A stretch of 64,000 nt of DNA, from positions 1-64,000 of the forward strand of contig CAAFGG010000040.1 of NCBI GenBank assembly GCA_900762325.1. The letters are read 5' to 3'. Under the pieces are notes generated by a model. That model was not told the origin of the DNA. It made no database searches and saw nothing but the letters and a program-made list of their open reading frames with translations. Positions 27,724 to 36,507 of the stretch are shown in pieces; the stretch's first letter is position 1; each line of letters opens with the position of its first letter. Made by a program: the position numbers and the translations under genes. The DNA comes from an uncultured Collinsella sp. GTDB taxonomy: Bacteria > Actinomycetota > Coriobacteriia > Coriobacteriales > Coriobacteriaceae.

Positions 27724-30051
27724 TTAAGCGGAAACTGCGGCGGAAGCAGTGTTGGTCTCGTCCTCATCGGTCCATGCATGCTTGGGCATGGGACGGAAAA
27801 TCTGGAAGAGCATCGCAACCAGCAGCACAATGGCCACAACCGTCCAGATACCAAACTGCCCAAGGACAAGCAGGTTGTAGAACTGGTTGATGAACAGGCC
27901 GATCACCCAAGCGAAGGCGCACTCGTAGCCGATGGCAATCGCGGTCCACTTGCCAGAGTCCATCTGGTTGCGGATGGTGCCAATGGCGGCAAAGCACGGA
28001 GCGCACAGCAGGTTGAAGGCGCCGAAGGCAACGCAAGCGCCCATGGTGGGGAACATGCCGGCAAACGCGGTCCACAGGCTCGGGTCGGTCTCGCCCGCGT
28101 CGGCGACGGACAGCAGCGAGCCGGCGGTGGCGACGACGTTCTCCTTGGCGACGAGGCCAGAGACGGTCAGTGCGGTTGCCTGCCAGGTGCTAAAGCCGAG
28201 CGGGGCGAAGATCCAAGCGACCAGGTTGCCCAGCATGGCGAGCACGGAGTAGTCCATGAACTCCTCGGGGATGCCGTCCATCGCAGGCAGGAAGCCAAAG
28301 GAACCGTTGTAGCTACCAAAGTTGGAGAGGAACCAAACCACGACAGTGGACGCGAAGATGACCGTGCCGGCCTTCTTGATAAAGGCCCAGCAGCGCTCCC
28401 ACACGTGCAGCGCCCAAGAGCGGATCGCCGGGAAGTGGTAGGCGGGAAGCTCCATAACGAACGGCGTCGGGCGACCGGCGAAGAGCTTTGTCTTCTTGAG
28501 CATAAGGCCCGAGGCGATGACGGCAAAGACGCCCAGGAAGTAGAAGAGCGGGCTGATCCACGCCGCGGTGGTGGAAGAGTCGCCGATGATGGAACCCATG
28601 AGCAGGGCGATGATCGGCAGCTTAGCGCCGCAGGGGATGAACGTGGTAGTCATGACCGTCATGCGGCGGTCCTTCTCGTTCTCGATGGTCTTGGTAGCCA
28701 TGACGCCGGGGACGCCGCAGCCCGAAGACACGAGCATGGGGATGAACGACTTACCGGACAGGCCAAAGCGGCGGAACACGCGGTCCATGATGAAGGCAAC
28801 GCGGGCCATGTAGCCGCAGTCCTCCAGGAAGGACAGCATCACAAAAAGCAGGAACATCTGCGGCACAAAGCCGAAGATGGCGCCCAGGCCGCCGACGATA
28901 CCGTCACAGACGAGCGAATCGACCAGGCCACCGTCCTCGGTGCCACCCGCCACAAGTGCGTCGTGGACCATGGTGGTAATACCCGGAACATAGGGGCCGT
29001 ACTGCGCCGGGTCGACCGAGTCGGCATTGTCGCCCGCAGCCTCGACAGCCTCATCGTAAGCGTCGCGGCCCTGGCCGAGCACATACCAACCGTCGGTACC
29101 AAAGAGCTGGTCATTGGTGAAGTCGGTCACCGTGCCGCCCAAGGTAGAAACGGCGATGTAGTACACGCAGAACATGATGACGACAAAGATCGGCAGGCCC
29201 AGAATACGGTTGGTAACCACGCGGTCGATCTTCTCGGAAGTGCTCATCTTGGCCGGGGCCTTGGTGAGGCACTCGTCGATGATGTGCGCGATCACGCCGT
29301 AGCGCTCACCGGTGATGATGGACTCGGCGTCGTCATCGCAATCCTGCTCGCACTGGGCGACCAGCTGCTCTACGCGAGCAGCCTTCTCCTTAGTGAGGTT
29401 GATGAGCTTGCAGGCGTCCGCGTCGCGCTCAAACAGCTTGACAGCGTAGTAGCGGCGCTTGTTGGCGGGAACGCTCGCCGGAAGGTTGTTCTCGATGTGG
29501 TCCAGAACGTCCTCGATGGAGGAGTCGAACTTGTGCTCCGGCACCTGGCCCTTGGAAGCGGCGGACTTCTTAACCTGCTCGAACAGCTCCTTGATACCCT
29601 TGTTCTTAAGAGCCGAGATCATCATGACCGGGCAGCCGAGCTTCTTGGAAAGCTTGTCAATGTCGATCATGTCACCGTTCTTCTCGACCAAGTCGGCCAT
29701 GTTGAGGGCAACGACCACGGGCAGGCCGGTCTCGATAACCTGAAGCGCCAGGTACAGGTTGCGCTCGAGGTTGGTGGCATCGACGACTTGGACGACAACA
29801 TCGGGCTCGCCGCTCATGAGGTAATCGCGCGAGCATTGCTCCTCGGGGCTGTAGGGGGAAAGCGAGTAGATGCCAGGGAGGTCCGTGATGGTAACGTTCT
29901 TGTCGCTTAGGAGCTTGGCTTCCTTTTTCTCAACCGTGACGCCGGGCCAGTTGCCAACGTAGCCGTTGGCGCCGGTGATCAGGTTGAAAAGCGTGGTCTT
30001 GCCGCAGTTGGGGTTACCCGCCAGCGCGACATGGATCTGAGAATCCGCCAT
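27724..30051 (-). CDS. feoB: FeoB, GTP-dependent iron(II) transporter
   Basis: A 775-residue membrane protein that imports Fe2+. The N-terminal G domain has G1 GNPNCGKT (12-19), G2 GNWPGVTVE, G3 DLPGIYSLSPYSPEE and G4 NMAD; a helical GDI-like domain follows, then two Gate regions with membrane helices, including the conserved CGVPGV and a GAKLP segment. Length matches E. coli FeoB (773). It is the third gene of feoA-feoA-feoB, 123 nt after the second feoA, with a candidate metal-regulator palindrome in that gap. Confidence 0.97.
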   Translation of the reverse strand: MADSQIHVALAGNPNCGKTTLFNLITGANGYVGNWPGVTVEKKEAKLLSDKNVTITDLPGIYSLSPYSPEEQCSRDYLMSGEPDVVVQVVDATNLERNLYLALQVIETGLPVVVALNMADLVEKNGDMIDIDKLSKKLGCPVMMISALKNKGIKELFEQVKKSAASKGQVPEHKFDSSIEDVLDHIENNLPASVPANKRRYYAVKLFERDADACKLINLTKEKAARVEQLVAQCEQDCDDDAESIITGERYGVIAHIIDECLTKAPAKMSTSEKIDRVVTNRILGLPIFVVIMFCVYYIAVSTLGGTVTDFTNDQLFGTDGWYVLGQGRDAYDEAVEAAGDNADSVDPAQYGPYVPGITTMVHDALVAGGTEDGGLVDSLVCDGIVGGLGAIFGFVPQMFLLFVMLSFLEDCGYMARVAFIMDRVFRRFGLSGKSFIPMLVSSGCGVPGVMATKTIENEKDRRMTVMTTTFIPCGAKLPIIALLMGSIIGDSSTTAAWISPLFYFLGVFAVIASGLMLKKTKLFAGRPTPFVMELPAYHFPAIRSWALHVWERCWAFIKKAGTVIFASTVVVWFLSNFGSYNGSFGFLPAMDGIPEEFMDYSVLAMLGNLVAWIFAPLGFSTWQATALTVSGLVAKENVVATAGSLLSVADAGETDPSLWTAFAGMFPTMGACVAFGAFNLLCAPCFAAIGTIRNQMDSGKWTAIAIGYECAFAWVIGLFINQFYNLLVLGQFGIWTVVAIVLLVAMLFQIFRPMPKHAWTDEDETNTASAAVSA

Positions 30052-30126
30052 TCAATCCTTCTTCCTTGTGTGCCTGCGCTGCTTTCTCCGCGCAGGCTGG
30101 ATAATGTGCTTCAAAGATGCTGCATT

Positions 30127-30146
30127 AAGTTAGAAAAACCTAACTT
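30127..30146. promoter_or_regulatory. Candidate DtxR-like operator before feoB
   Basis: AAGTTAG-N6-CTAACTT is a perfect interrupted palindrome between feoA and feoB. Its half-site resembles sites of DtxR/IdeR/MntR-type metal repressors. Which regulator binds it is not known from this window. Confidence 0.45.
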
Positions 30147-30174
30147 TATCTGCAGAAATATGCGCCGCGAGTCC

Positions 30175-30396
30175 TTACTGGACCTCGACGACGGCGGCCT
30201 CCTCCTTGCGGATGGAAAGCTCGTAGCCGCGCACGTTGATCTCGACCGGATCACCGAGCGGTGCAACCTTCACGACCTTGAACGAAGTGCCCTTGATGAG
30301 CCCCAGGTCCATAAGGTGGCGGCGAAGCGCACCCTCACCGTGAAGCTTGACGATGGTGGAGCTCTCGCCCACCTTAACGTCACCCAACGTCTTCAT
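30175..30396 (-). CDS. feoA: FeoA, SH3-like accessory protein of FeoB
   Basis: A 73-residue SH3-fold protein (FeoA family), with the typical LRRHLMDLGLIKGTSFKVVK and DPVEINVRGYELSIRKEEA segments. FeoA binds the cytoplasmic part of FeoB and supports Fe2+ uptake. It is the second of two adjacent feoA genes and lies directly before feoB. AAAGGGGGAC precedes the ATG. Confidence 0.95.
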   Translation of the reverse strand: MKTLGDVKVGESSTIVKLHGEGALRRHLMDLGLIKGTSFKVVKVAPLGDPVEINVRGYELSIRKEEAAVVEVQ

Positions 30397-30436
30397 TTAC
30401 TTGTCCCCCTTTCAGTGCGTACAGAAATACCGTCGA

Positions 30437-30679
30437 CTAACCGACGGTCATGATGTGCATGGCAACCTTGGAATCGATACCAAAGCGTGCGCCCAGCACC
30501 GTGACGATGATATTGGCGCCACTCGAGCTCACCACGTGGATTTCGTTGCCCTCGACAAAGCCGAGGTCCTTGAGGTGGTGCTTCATATCCTCATTGCCCT
30601 TTACACGAGACACGCGCACGGTTTCGCCCGCTTTTACCATCGAAAGCGGCATTGCCGGCATCTGCGGTCCGCAAGACAT
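30437..30679 (-). CDS. feoA: FeoA paralogue, first gene of the feo operon
   Basis: An 80-residue FeoA-domain protein with the same core as its neighbour (MKHHLKDLGFVEGNEIHVV, VLGARFGIDSKVAMHI). Two FeoA proteins per feo operon are common in anaerobic bacteria; they may form a heteromeric partner for FeoB. The ATG at 30679 follows AGGAG with a 7-nt gap. The start MSCGPQMP has one Cys not found in the second copy. The promoter lies in 30680-30800, which contains a nested palindrome. Confidence 0.93.
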   Translation of the reverse strand: MSCGPQMPAMPLSMVKAGETVRVSRVKGNEDMKHHLKDLGFVEGNEIHVVSSSGANIIVTVLGARFGIDSKVAMHIMTVG

Positions 30680-30722
30680 GACTGGGCTCCTAACATCGAT
30701 TCGTCCTTCACATCGACGCAGC

Positions 30723-30776
30723 AAAAGTTAACCACGCCTATGTTCGCTTTAGTAAACTAACACGTGGTTAACTTTT
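30723..30776. promoter_or_regulatory. Nested palindromes upstream of the feo operon
   Basis: aaaagttaaccacg (30723-30736) is the exact complement of 30763-30776, with a 26-bp spacer that contains TTAGTAAACTAA (30749-30760). The AAGTTA half-site is shared with the 30127-30146 site, so a metal-responsive repressor may bind both places. This is the leader of the leftward feo transcript. Confidence 0.5.
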
Positions 30777-30825
30777 TGGAAAGGGTCCCCATTCAGATTT
30801 CGAAAAAGTTTCCTATACGAAACAA

Positions 30826-30858
30826 AGGCACCGCAAAGACCGTCTCTTTGCAGTGCCT
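30826..30858 (-). terminator. Terminator after the HPr-like gene
   Basis: aggcaccgcaaaga pairs with tctttgcagtgcct; on the minus strand TTTGTTTCG follows. Confidence 0.75.
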
Positions 30859-30912
30859 ATTGATACCAATTTATGCAACAGAGGGGACTGCCCCTTTGTC
30901 ACATTGTTGAGG

Positions 30913-31161
30913 TTAAAGCGAGAGATTTCTGATCGACGTGACGCAGGAGGCCTCATCCACACCCGAAACGCGGAACACGACGTCTTCGCCACATTCGCCG
31001 CAGAGTGCCATGAGCCCTATAACATCGCGGCCATCCGTGTGGCGATTGCCGATACTGACTGACACGTCGCTACGATGTTTGGCAATGATGTCGTAAAGCA
31101 GCGCAACCGGGCGGGCATGTAATCCCAACGGATCTTTAATCGTCTTTGTAAACTCGACCAT
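30913..31161 (-). CDS. HPr-like phosphocarrier with Asp at position 46
   Basis: An 82-residue HPr-fold protein. PLGLHARP places the phosphotransfer histidine at exactly position 15, so it could accept phosphate from enzyme I of the PTS. Where HPr of low-GC Gram-positives has regulatory Ser46, this protein reads GRDVIGLMAL, with Asp46. The ATG at 31161 follows GGGAGGGG. It is monocistronic and ends in its own terminator. No PTS gene is in view. It may be the general HPr or a specialised paralogue. Confidence 0.87.
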   Translation of the reverse strand: MVEFTKTIKDPLGLHARPVALLYDIIAKHRSDVSVSIGNRHTDGRDVIGLMALCGECGEDVVFRVSGVDEASCVTSIRNLSL

Positions 31162-31250
31162 GTCCCCTCCCGCGGCATCGCACATTCGGCCGGCAAACCC
31201 AGCCACGTGGTAGTTATTGTACGTTACCGGCGCACCCCCGTCCCATAAAA

Positions 31251-31281
31251 AACGAGGGAAGGCACGCGTCCTTCCCTCGTT
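31251..31281 (-). terminator. Terminator after aspS
   Basis: A perfect 12-bp stem aacgagggaagg / ccttccctcgtt, followed on the minus strand by TTTTTTATG. Confidence 0.9.
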
Positions 31282-31304
31282 ACAGGCAATATGTAGCCGT
31301 TCGC

Positions 31305-33092
31305 CTACATCAGGCGCAGGCTGACGTCCTTGAGCTGGGCGCCACTAACGGCACTCGGGGCGCCCGACATGAGGTCGGAGCCGCTAGCCGTCTTAGGGAA
31401 CGCCATGACGTCGCGGATGGAGTCGGAACCGGTGAGCAGCATGCACACGCGGTCCAGGCCCAAAGCGAAACCGCCCATCGGGGGCGCACCAAACTTGAGG
31501 GCCTCCATGAGGAAGCCAAACTGCGACTCGGCACGCTCCTCGGTAAAGCCCAGGAGCTTGAGCATGGACATCTGCATCTCGGCGTTGTGGATACGCATAC
31601 CGCCGCCGCCGGCCTCAAAGCCGTCCATGACAAAGTCGTAGGTGCAAGAACCGGCTGCCAACGGATCGGCCTCGATCTTGGCGATGTCGGTCTCGGTCGG
31701 CAGGGTGAAGGGCTGGTGCTCGGCGGCGTAAGCCTTGCGGTCCTCATCCCAGTGGAACAGCGGGAAGTTGACGACCCACAGGAAGTCGTGGCCCTCGCGC
31801 TTGATCTCGAGTGCGTTGGCCATGTGAGAACGCATGCCGCCCAGGATCTCGTCAGAGAGCAGGCGCGGGCCGGCGGCGAACATCACAAGGTCGCCGGGCT
31901 CGACGTCCATGCGCTCGCGCAGAGCCGCCATCTCCTCGTCCGAGAAGAACTTGACGATGGGGCTGTTGATGGAGCCGTCCTCGCGGAAAGCGATCCAGGC
32001 CAGACCCTTGGCGCCAAACGTGGAGGCCACGCCGGCGAGCTTATCGATCTTGGCACGTGCCCAAGCACCGGCGCCCTTGGCGTTGATGGCCTTGACGACA
32101 GAGCCCTCCTCGTTTGCGGCAGTCGCAAAGACCTTGAACTTGGAGTTGGCAAAGATGTCGGTCAGGTCGACCAGATGCATGCCATAGCGGGTATCGGGCT
32201 TGTCGGAGCCATAGGTATCCATGGCCTCCCAGTAGTCCATACGACGCAGCGGCGTGGGCATCTCGACACCCATGCGACCGAAGGCGTCGGCCAGGACCTC
32301 CTCGAGCGCGCTCATGACATCGTTCTGGTCCACGAAGGACATCTCGATATCGACCTGGGTGAACTCGGGCTGACGGTCGGCACGCAGGTCCTCGTCGCGG
32401 AAGCACTTGGCAACCTGGTAGTAGCGCTCGACGCCACCGACCATGAGCAGCTGCTTCAGAAGCTGCGGGGACTGCGGCAGGGCGTAGAAGTTGCCCGGCT
32501 GGATGCGGCTGGGGACGATGAAGTCGCGGGCGCCCTCGGGCGTGGACTTGAACAGGGAGGGCGTCTCGACCTCCATGAACTCACGGTTGTGCAGCGCCTC
32601 GCGAATGGCAAAGGTGAAGTCGGAGCGCAGCTTGAGGTTGGCCATCATCTCGGGACGGCGAAGGTCCAGATAGCGATAGCGCAGGCGGGTGTCCTCGCTG
32701 GTCTCGATGCCGTCCTCGATCTGGAACGGCGGGGTGACGGACGTGTTGAGCACCTCGGCGTGGTCGGTCAGGACCTCGATCTCGCCGGTCGCGAGCTTAG
32801 TGTTGGTGGTCTCCTCGCCACGGGCGCGCACGACGCCGTGGATCTTGATGGGCCACTCAGGACGCATGGTCTCGGCGATCTTAAAGGCATCGCCGTCGGA
32901 GTGCTCGGGGTCGAAAGTGAGCTGCGTGATGCCCTCGCGGTCGCGAAGGTCGCAGAAAATAAGGCCGCCGTGGTCGCGACGACGGCTCACCCAACCGGTG
33001 AGGGTAACCTCTTCGCCCACGTTCTCGAAGCGAAGCTCGCCGCAGGTACGGGTGTGCATGGAATGCTCATCGATGGGACGGGTCTGGCTCAT
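31305..33092 (-). CDS. aspS: Aspartyl-tRNA synthetase
   Basis: A 595-residue class II synthetase that charges tRNA-Asp in the cytoplasm. It has an N-terminal OB fold (ETVTLTGWVSRRRDHGG-like start), class II motif 2 FRDEDLRADRQPEFTQ, a bacterial GAD insertion domain around residues 300-420 and motif 3 GFALGLDRV. The ATG at 33092 follows AAAGGAGGATCAC, a near-perfect ribosome site. It is divergent from serB, with about 255 bp between that must hold both promoters. Confidence 0.97.
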   Translation of the reverse strand: MSQTRPIDEHSMHTRTCGELRFENVGEEVTLTGWVSRRRDHGGLIFCDLRDREGITQLTFDPEHSDGDAFKIAETMRPEWPIKIHGVVRARGEETTNTKLATGEIEVLTDHAEVLNTSVTPPFQIEDGIETSEDTRLRYRYLDLRRPEMMANLKLRSDFTFAIREALHNREFMEVETPSLFKSTPEGARDFIVPSRIQPGNFYALPQSPQLLKQLLMVGGVERYYQVAKCFRDEDLRADRQPEFTQVDIEMSFVDQNDVMSALEEVLADAFGRMGVEMPTPLRRMDYWEAMDTYGSDKPDTRYGMHLVDLTDIFANSKFKVFATAANEEGSVVKAINAKGAGAWARAKIDKLAGVASTFGAKGLAWIAFREDGSINSPIVKFFSDEEMAALRERMDVEPGDLVMFAAGPRLLSDEILGGMRSHMANALEIKREGHDFLWVVNFPLFHWDEDRKAYAAEHQPFTLPTETDIAKIEADPLAAGSCTYDFVMDGFEAGGGGMRIHNAEMQMSMLKLLGFTEERAESQFGFLMEALKFGAPPMGGFALGLDRVCMLLTGSDSIRDVMAFPKTASGSDLMSGAPSAVSGAQLKDVSLRLM

Positions 33093-33348
33093 ACCAGTGA
33101 TCCTCCTTTATGGATCTGTGCCGCCCCGTGTCGTTCCGGGCGGCGTCGTACAGATTTGCCCAGCCTGCGTAAACCGCGCAGCCGGACATGGCGTTCTATC
33201 TTATCGCACCCACGTCGATGTACCGCGAAAAAGTAACTCTTGCCCAAAGACTTGACGGAGACGAAACAATTGACGCACCGTGGCCGTCGCCAAGGCGCGC
33301 GGCGTGCGACAATGTGCCCCAATACAACTGCACTCGGAAAGGCCCGCC

Positions 33349-33984
33349 ATGACTGCACGCCTCATCGTTATGGATATCGACTCCACGCTCATCAACCAGG
33401 AGGTCATCGACCTGTTGGGCGAGGAAGCCGGCGTAGGCGAGCAAGTTGCACAGATCACCGAACGCGCCATGCGCGGCGAGCTCGACTTTAAGCAGGCGCT
33501 CGAGGAGCGCGTGGGGCTGCTTGCCGGCTTGGACGAGAGCGTGTTCGAGCGCACCTTTGCGCGCGTGACGTTTACCCCCGGCGCGCTGGAGCTTGTGCGC
33601 TCGGCGCACAGCAAGGGCTGGAAGGTCGGCGTGGTAAGCGGCGGCTTTCACGAGGTCGCCGATAAGATCGTGGCCGCCGCGGGCATCGACTTTTGCCTGG
33701 CTAACCGCCTGGAGGTCGTGGACGGCAAGCTCACCGGTAAGTTGGCGGCAGACATTGTAACCAAGGAGTCCAAGCTCATCCAGCTGCTGGATTGGGCGGT
33801 TGAGTGTGGCGTCGATATGGCACACACCGTGGCAATCGGCGACGGCGCCAACGACATCCCCATGATTCAGGCCGCGGGCACGGGCATCGCGTTTTGCGCC
33901 AAGCCCAAGACGCGCGAGGCAGCCCCGTTTACCATCGACGAACGCAACCTGATGCTCGCCATGGACATCATCCTGCGTGACTAG
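33349..33984 (+). CDS. serB: Phosphoserine phosphatase (SerB-type HAD hydrolase)
   Basis: A 211-residue HAD phosphatase that makes L-serine from phosphoserine. Motif I MDIDSTLINQEVID (nucleophile Asp about residue 9), motif II VVSGGFHEV, and motif III-IV GDGANDIPM are all present. It lacks the N-terminal ACT-like domain of longer SerB proteins. GGAAAGG lies 7 nt before the ATG at 33349. No serA or serC is nearby. Confidence 0.93.
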   Translation: MTARLIVMDIDSTLINQEVIDLLGEEAGVGEQVAQITERAMRGELDFKQALEERVGLLAGLDESVFERTFARVTFTPGALELVRSAHSKGWKVGVVSGGFHEVADKIVAAAGIDFCLANRLEVVDGKLTGKLAADIVTKESKLIQLLDWAVECGVDMAHTVAIGDGANDIPMIQAAGTGIAFCAKPKTREAAPFTIDERNLMLAMDIILRD

Positions 33985-34021
33985 TCGATCCGTCTAACAA
34001 TTGAATCAGTCTGTCCTATAG

Positions 34022-34053
34022 TTTCCGAACAATTTTGTCTTAGTGTTCGGAAA
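34022..34053. promoter_or_regulatory. Palindrome and candidate promoter before larB
   Basis: tttccgaaca (34022-34031) is the exact complement of 34044-34053. A possible -35 (TTCGGA, 34046-34051) overlaps the right arm, with TAGACT (34070-34075) as -10 at an 18-bp spacing. It may be an operator for the lar genes (for example for the linked TetR protein) or a serB terminator. Confidence 0.45.
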
Positions 34054-34098
34054 TATACCCTTTGAGTGCTAGACTTTGCGCCGTCGAAGGGAACATAT

Positions 34099-34881
34099 AT
34101 GGATAAGCAAGATCTTGAGCAATTGCTGAGCGATGTTGCCGGCGGAGCAGTCGCCCCGGCAGTCGCCCTCACGCGCATCCAGACGGCTCCGACCGCCGAT
34201 TTAGGCTTTGCGCAGCTCGATCTTTCGCGCGGAGTGCGCCAGGGAGCCGGCGAGGTTGTCTACGGTGCCGGTAAAACCGCCGAGCAAATTGCCGCCATTA
34301 TCAAAGCATTACTTGATGCCGGCCAGGAGCGCATCCTGGTCACACGCTTGGATGCCGAAAAAGCCGCGCGCACCGCTGAGCTTCTCGGCAACGACATCGA
34401 CCTGGGATATATCCCGGACGCCCAGCTCGCCTTGGTGGGTGGCAAGCCCTCCCCCACCGGCAACGGACGCATCGTCGTCGCCTGCGCCGGCACGAGCGAC
34501 CTGCCCGTCGCCGAAGAGGCGGCACTGACGGCCGAGTTCTACGGCAACGAGGTCGACCGCCTCTACGACGTAGGTGTCGCCGGCCTGCACCGCCTGCTCG
34601 CACATGCCGAGGAACTTGCCCAGGCACAGGTGGTCATCGCCATCGCCGGCATGGAGGGCGCTCTGGCGAGCGTCGTCGGCGGTCTGGTGAGCTGTCCGGT
34701 CATCGCCGTTCCCACCAGCGTGGGCTACGGCGCGAACTTTGGTGGCGTAGCCACGCTGCTCGCCATGCTCAACTCCTGCGCCAGCGGCGTTTCGGTCGTC
34801 AATATCGACAACGGCTTTGGTGCCGCCTACCAAGCAAGTCTTATCAATCATCTGAGCGCCGGCGCGTCCTGCGCCCGCTAA
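34099..34881 (+). CDS. larB: LarB, nickel-pincer cofactor biosynthesis carboxylase/hydrolase
   Basis: A 260-residue LarB. The C-terminal AIR-carboxylase-like fold (VACAGTSDLPVAEEAA, DVGVAGLHRLLA, GMEGALASVVGGLVSCPVIAVPTSVGYG) carboxylates nicotinate adenine dinucleotide on the way to the nickel-pincer cofactor of lactate racemase. GAAGGGAAC precedes the ATG at 34099. It is the first gene of larB-larC-tetR. The larE sulfur-insertion gene is not in the window. Confidence 0.95.
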   Translation: MDKQDLEQLLSDVAGGAVAPAVALTRIQTAPTADLGFAQLDLSRGVRQGAGEVVYGAGKTAEQIAAIIKALLDAGQERILVTRLDAEKAARTAELLGNDIDLGYIPDAQLALVGGKPSPTGNGRIVVACAGTSDLPVAEEAALTAEFYGNEVDRLYDVGVAGLHRLLAHAEELAQAQVVIAIAGMEGALASVVGGLVSCPVIAVPTSVGYGANFGGVATLLAMLNSCASGVSVVNIDNGFGAAYQASLINHLSAGASCAR

Positions 34882-34891
34882 GGAGCATTTC

Positions 34892-35809
34892 ATGTCCAAC
34901 CATCAGCACACGCTTATCATCGACGGCACCTCGGGCATCAGCGGCGACATGACCGTCGCGGCCCTGCTCGACCTGGGCGCCAGCGAGGAACATCTGCGCG
35001 AGCAGCTCGCCACGCTTCCGGTCGGCGGCTTTGAGATTGCCGTTACGCGCGCAAACAAGCATGGCATCGACGCCTGCGACTTTGACGTTCAGCTGGCAGA
35101 GGAGCTCGAGAACCACGATCACGATATGGCCTGGCTCTACGGCAACGAAGCAGCCGTCAAGCACACGCACGAGCATGGGCACCACCATCATGACCATGGC
35201 GAGCACGAACACGAGCACTGCCACGAGCATGACCATGAGGCCCACGGCCATGGTCACGAGGGTCACCATCACGCCCACCGCCATCACCACCGCTCTTTGG
35301 CCGATGTCACGACGATCATTGATGGCTCGCAGCTAAGCGATGGCGCCAAGCGTCGCGCCCTCGCCATTTTTTCCGTACTCGCCGCCGCCGAGGCCAAGGC
35401 TCACGGCAAAACGCCCGAGACCGTCATGTTCCACGAGGTAGGCGCCGTCGATTCCATCGTCGACGTCTGCTCTGTCGCCATCTGCCTCGATGACCTGGGC
35501 ATTGAGGACATCGTTGTCGAGTCGCTCTCCGAGGGCCACGGAACCATCCGCTGTGCCCACGGTCTCATGCCCATTCCCGTCCCCGCTGTCGTCAACCTAT
35601 GCCAGGCGGGCAATATCGCCCTCACGCCCGCACCGGTCGCCGGCGAGCTCGTGACGCCCACGGGCGCCGCCATCGTTACCGCGCTGCGTACATCCGAGCA
35701 CCTGCCGGCCCGCTACCGCATCGAGGCCGTCGGCTACGGCGCCGGCAAGCGCCCCTACGAGGGTTGCTCCGGCACGCTCCGTTGTCTGCTCGTTCACGTG
35801 GATGCATAG
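34892..35809 (+). CDS. larC: LarC, nickel insertion protein, apparently N-terminal domain only
   Basis: A 305-residue LarC that corresponds to LarC1, the nickel-insertion half. The start IDGTSGISGDMTVAALLDLG, the segment MFHEVGAVDSIVDV and the end GYGAGKRPYEGCSGTLR match the family. A His-rich insertion (residues 91-133, 24 His in 43 residues) probably stores or delivers nickel. In full-length LarC a C-terminal LarC2 domain binds CTP; here the stop is followed at once by the tetR start, so that domain is absent or encoded elsewhere. It lies 10 nt after larB. Confidence 0.9.
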   Translation: MSNHQHTLIIDGTSGISGDMTVAALLDLGASEEHLREQLATLPVGGFEIAVTRANKHGIDACDFDVQLAEELENHDHDMAWLYGNEAAVKHTHEHGHHHHDHGEHEHEHCHEHDHEAHGHGHEGHHHAHRHHHRSLADVTTIIDGSQLSDGAKRRALAIFSVLAAAEAKAHGKTPETVMFHEVGAVDSIVDVCSVAICLDDLGIEDIVVESLSEGHGTIRCAHGLMPIPVPAVVNLCQAGNIALTPAPVAGELVTPTGAAIVTALRTSEHLPARYRIEAVGYGAGKRPYEGCSGTLRCLLVHVDA

Positions 35810-35811
35810 CC

Positions 35812-36351
35812 ATGGATGCCCGCAAAGAAAAAAGCCGCGCCGCCATCGTCGCGGCATTCTCTGAGCTCCTGCGCGAGGAAGACTACAACAAGATCACCGT
35901 CGGTGACATCATCGCTCGCGCCCATGTGGGTCGGGCCACGTTCTACGGCCTCTTCAAGAGCAAAGACGACCTACTCGCCGCGCTCGTGAGCGATATCTGC
36001 GCCCACGCCCTCGACGATGACGGTACGCCCCTCGACGACCCACTCGTACAGGTCGAGCATATCCTCAACAACCTCTGGGAGCGTCGTCAGGGCGTACGCG
36101 CCCTCGTAGCCGGCGCCGGCTCACGCGTCTTCGCCGACTGTCTCCGCAAGACCATCATGTCGCGCGCGGCCGAGACCGTCCCCGCCGACCCCACAGGCCC
36201 CGCCGGCAGCATGGACCGCAGCTTCTTACTACACCACATAGCCTCAAGCTTCGTAGCCACCGTCCAATGGTGGGCCTGGCACAACTTCCAAGCAGACAAA
36301 GCCGACGTAGCCACAGACTACCTATCAGCCATAAAGCCTCTCTTCAGCTAA
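35812..36351 (+). CDS. TetR/AcrR-family regulator linked to the lar genes
   Basis: A 179-residue TetR-type regulator. The N-terminal helix-turn-helix is clear (RAAIVAAFSELLREEDYNKI, VGDIIARAHVGRATFYGLFK). The C-terminal part resembles the TetR_C_33/AcrR type with WWAWHNFQ. It starts 2 nt after the larC stop and lacks a ribosome site of its own, so it is probably translationally coupled. The most likely targets are the lar promoters (34022-34075 or upstream of larA), but this is inference. Confidence 0.85.
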   Translation: MDARKEKSRAAIVAAFSELLREEDYNKITVGDIIARAHVGRATFYGLFKSKDDLLAALVSDICAHALDDDGTPLDDPLVQVEHILNNLWERRQGVRALVAGAGSRVFADCLRKTIMSRAAETVPADPTGPAGSMDRSFLLHHIASSFVATVQWWAWHNFQADKADVATDYLSAIKPLFS

Positions 36352-36507
36352 GTAAGAAGCTCATCCCAAAGCATCGCCCCAACCCAGGGCGCCACGCATC
36401 CCAAAGTGCCACTCGCGCTTCAATGCCCCCAACAGCAACAAGCCCCTCCCATCCAAATTCAGATATATATGTTGGGTTGCTTGTACGAACGCAACAAAGA
36501 CCCCGCA

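Noticed and set aside
27673..29910. 745-codon open frame antisense to feoB
   Set aside because: Shadow of feoB; no motif or ribosome site.
35800..36351. A frameshift from larC into a LarC2 domain
   Set aside because: The following frame encodes a clear TetR protein with its own helix-turn-helix, not LarC2.
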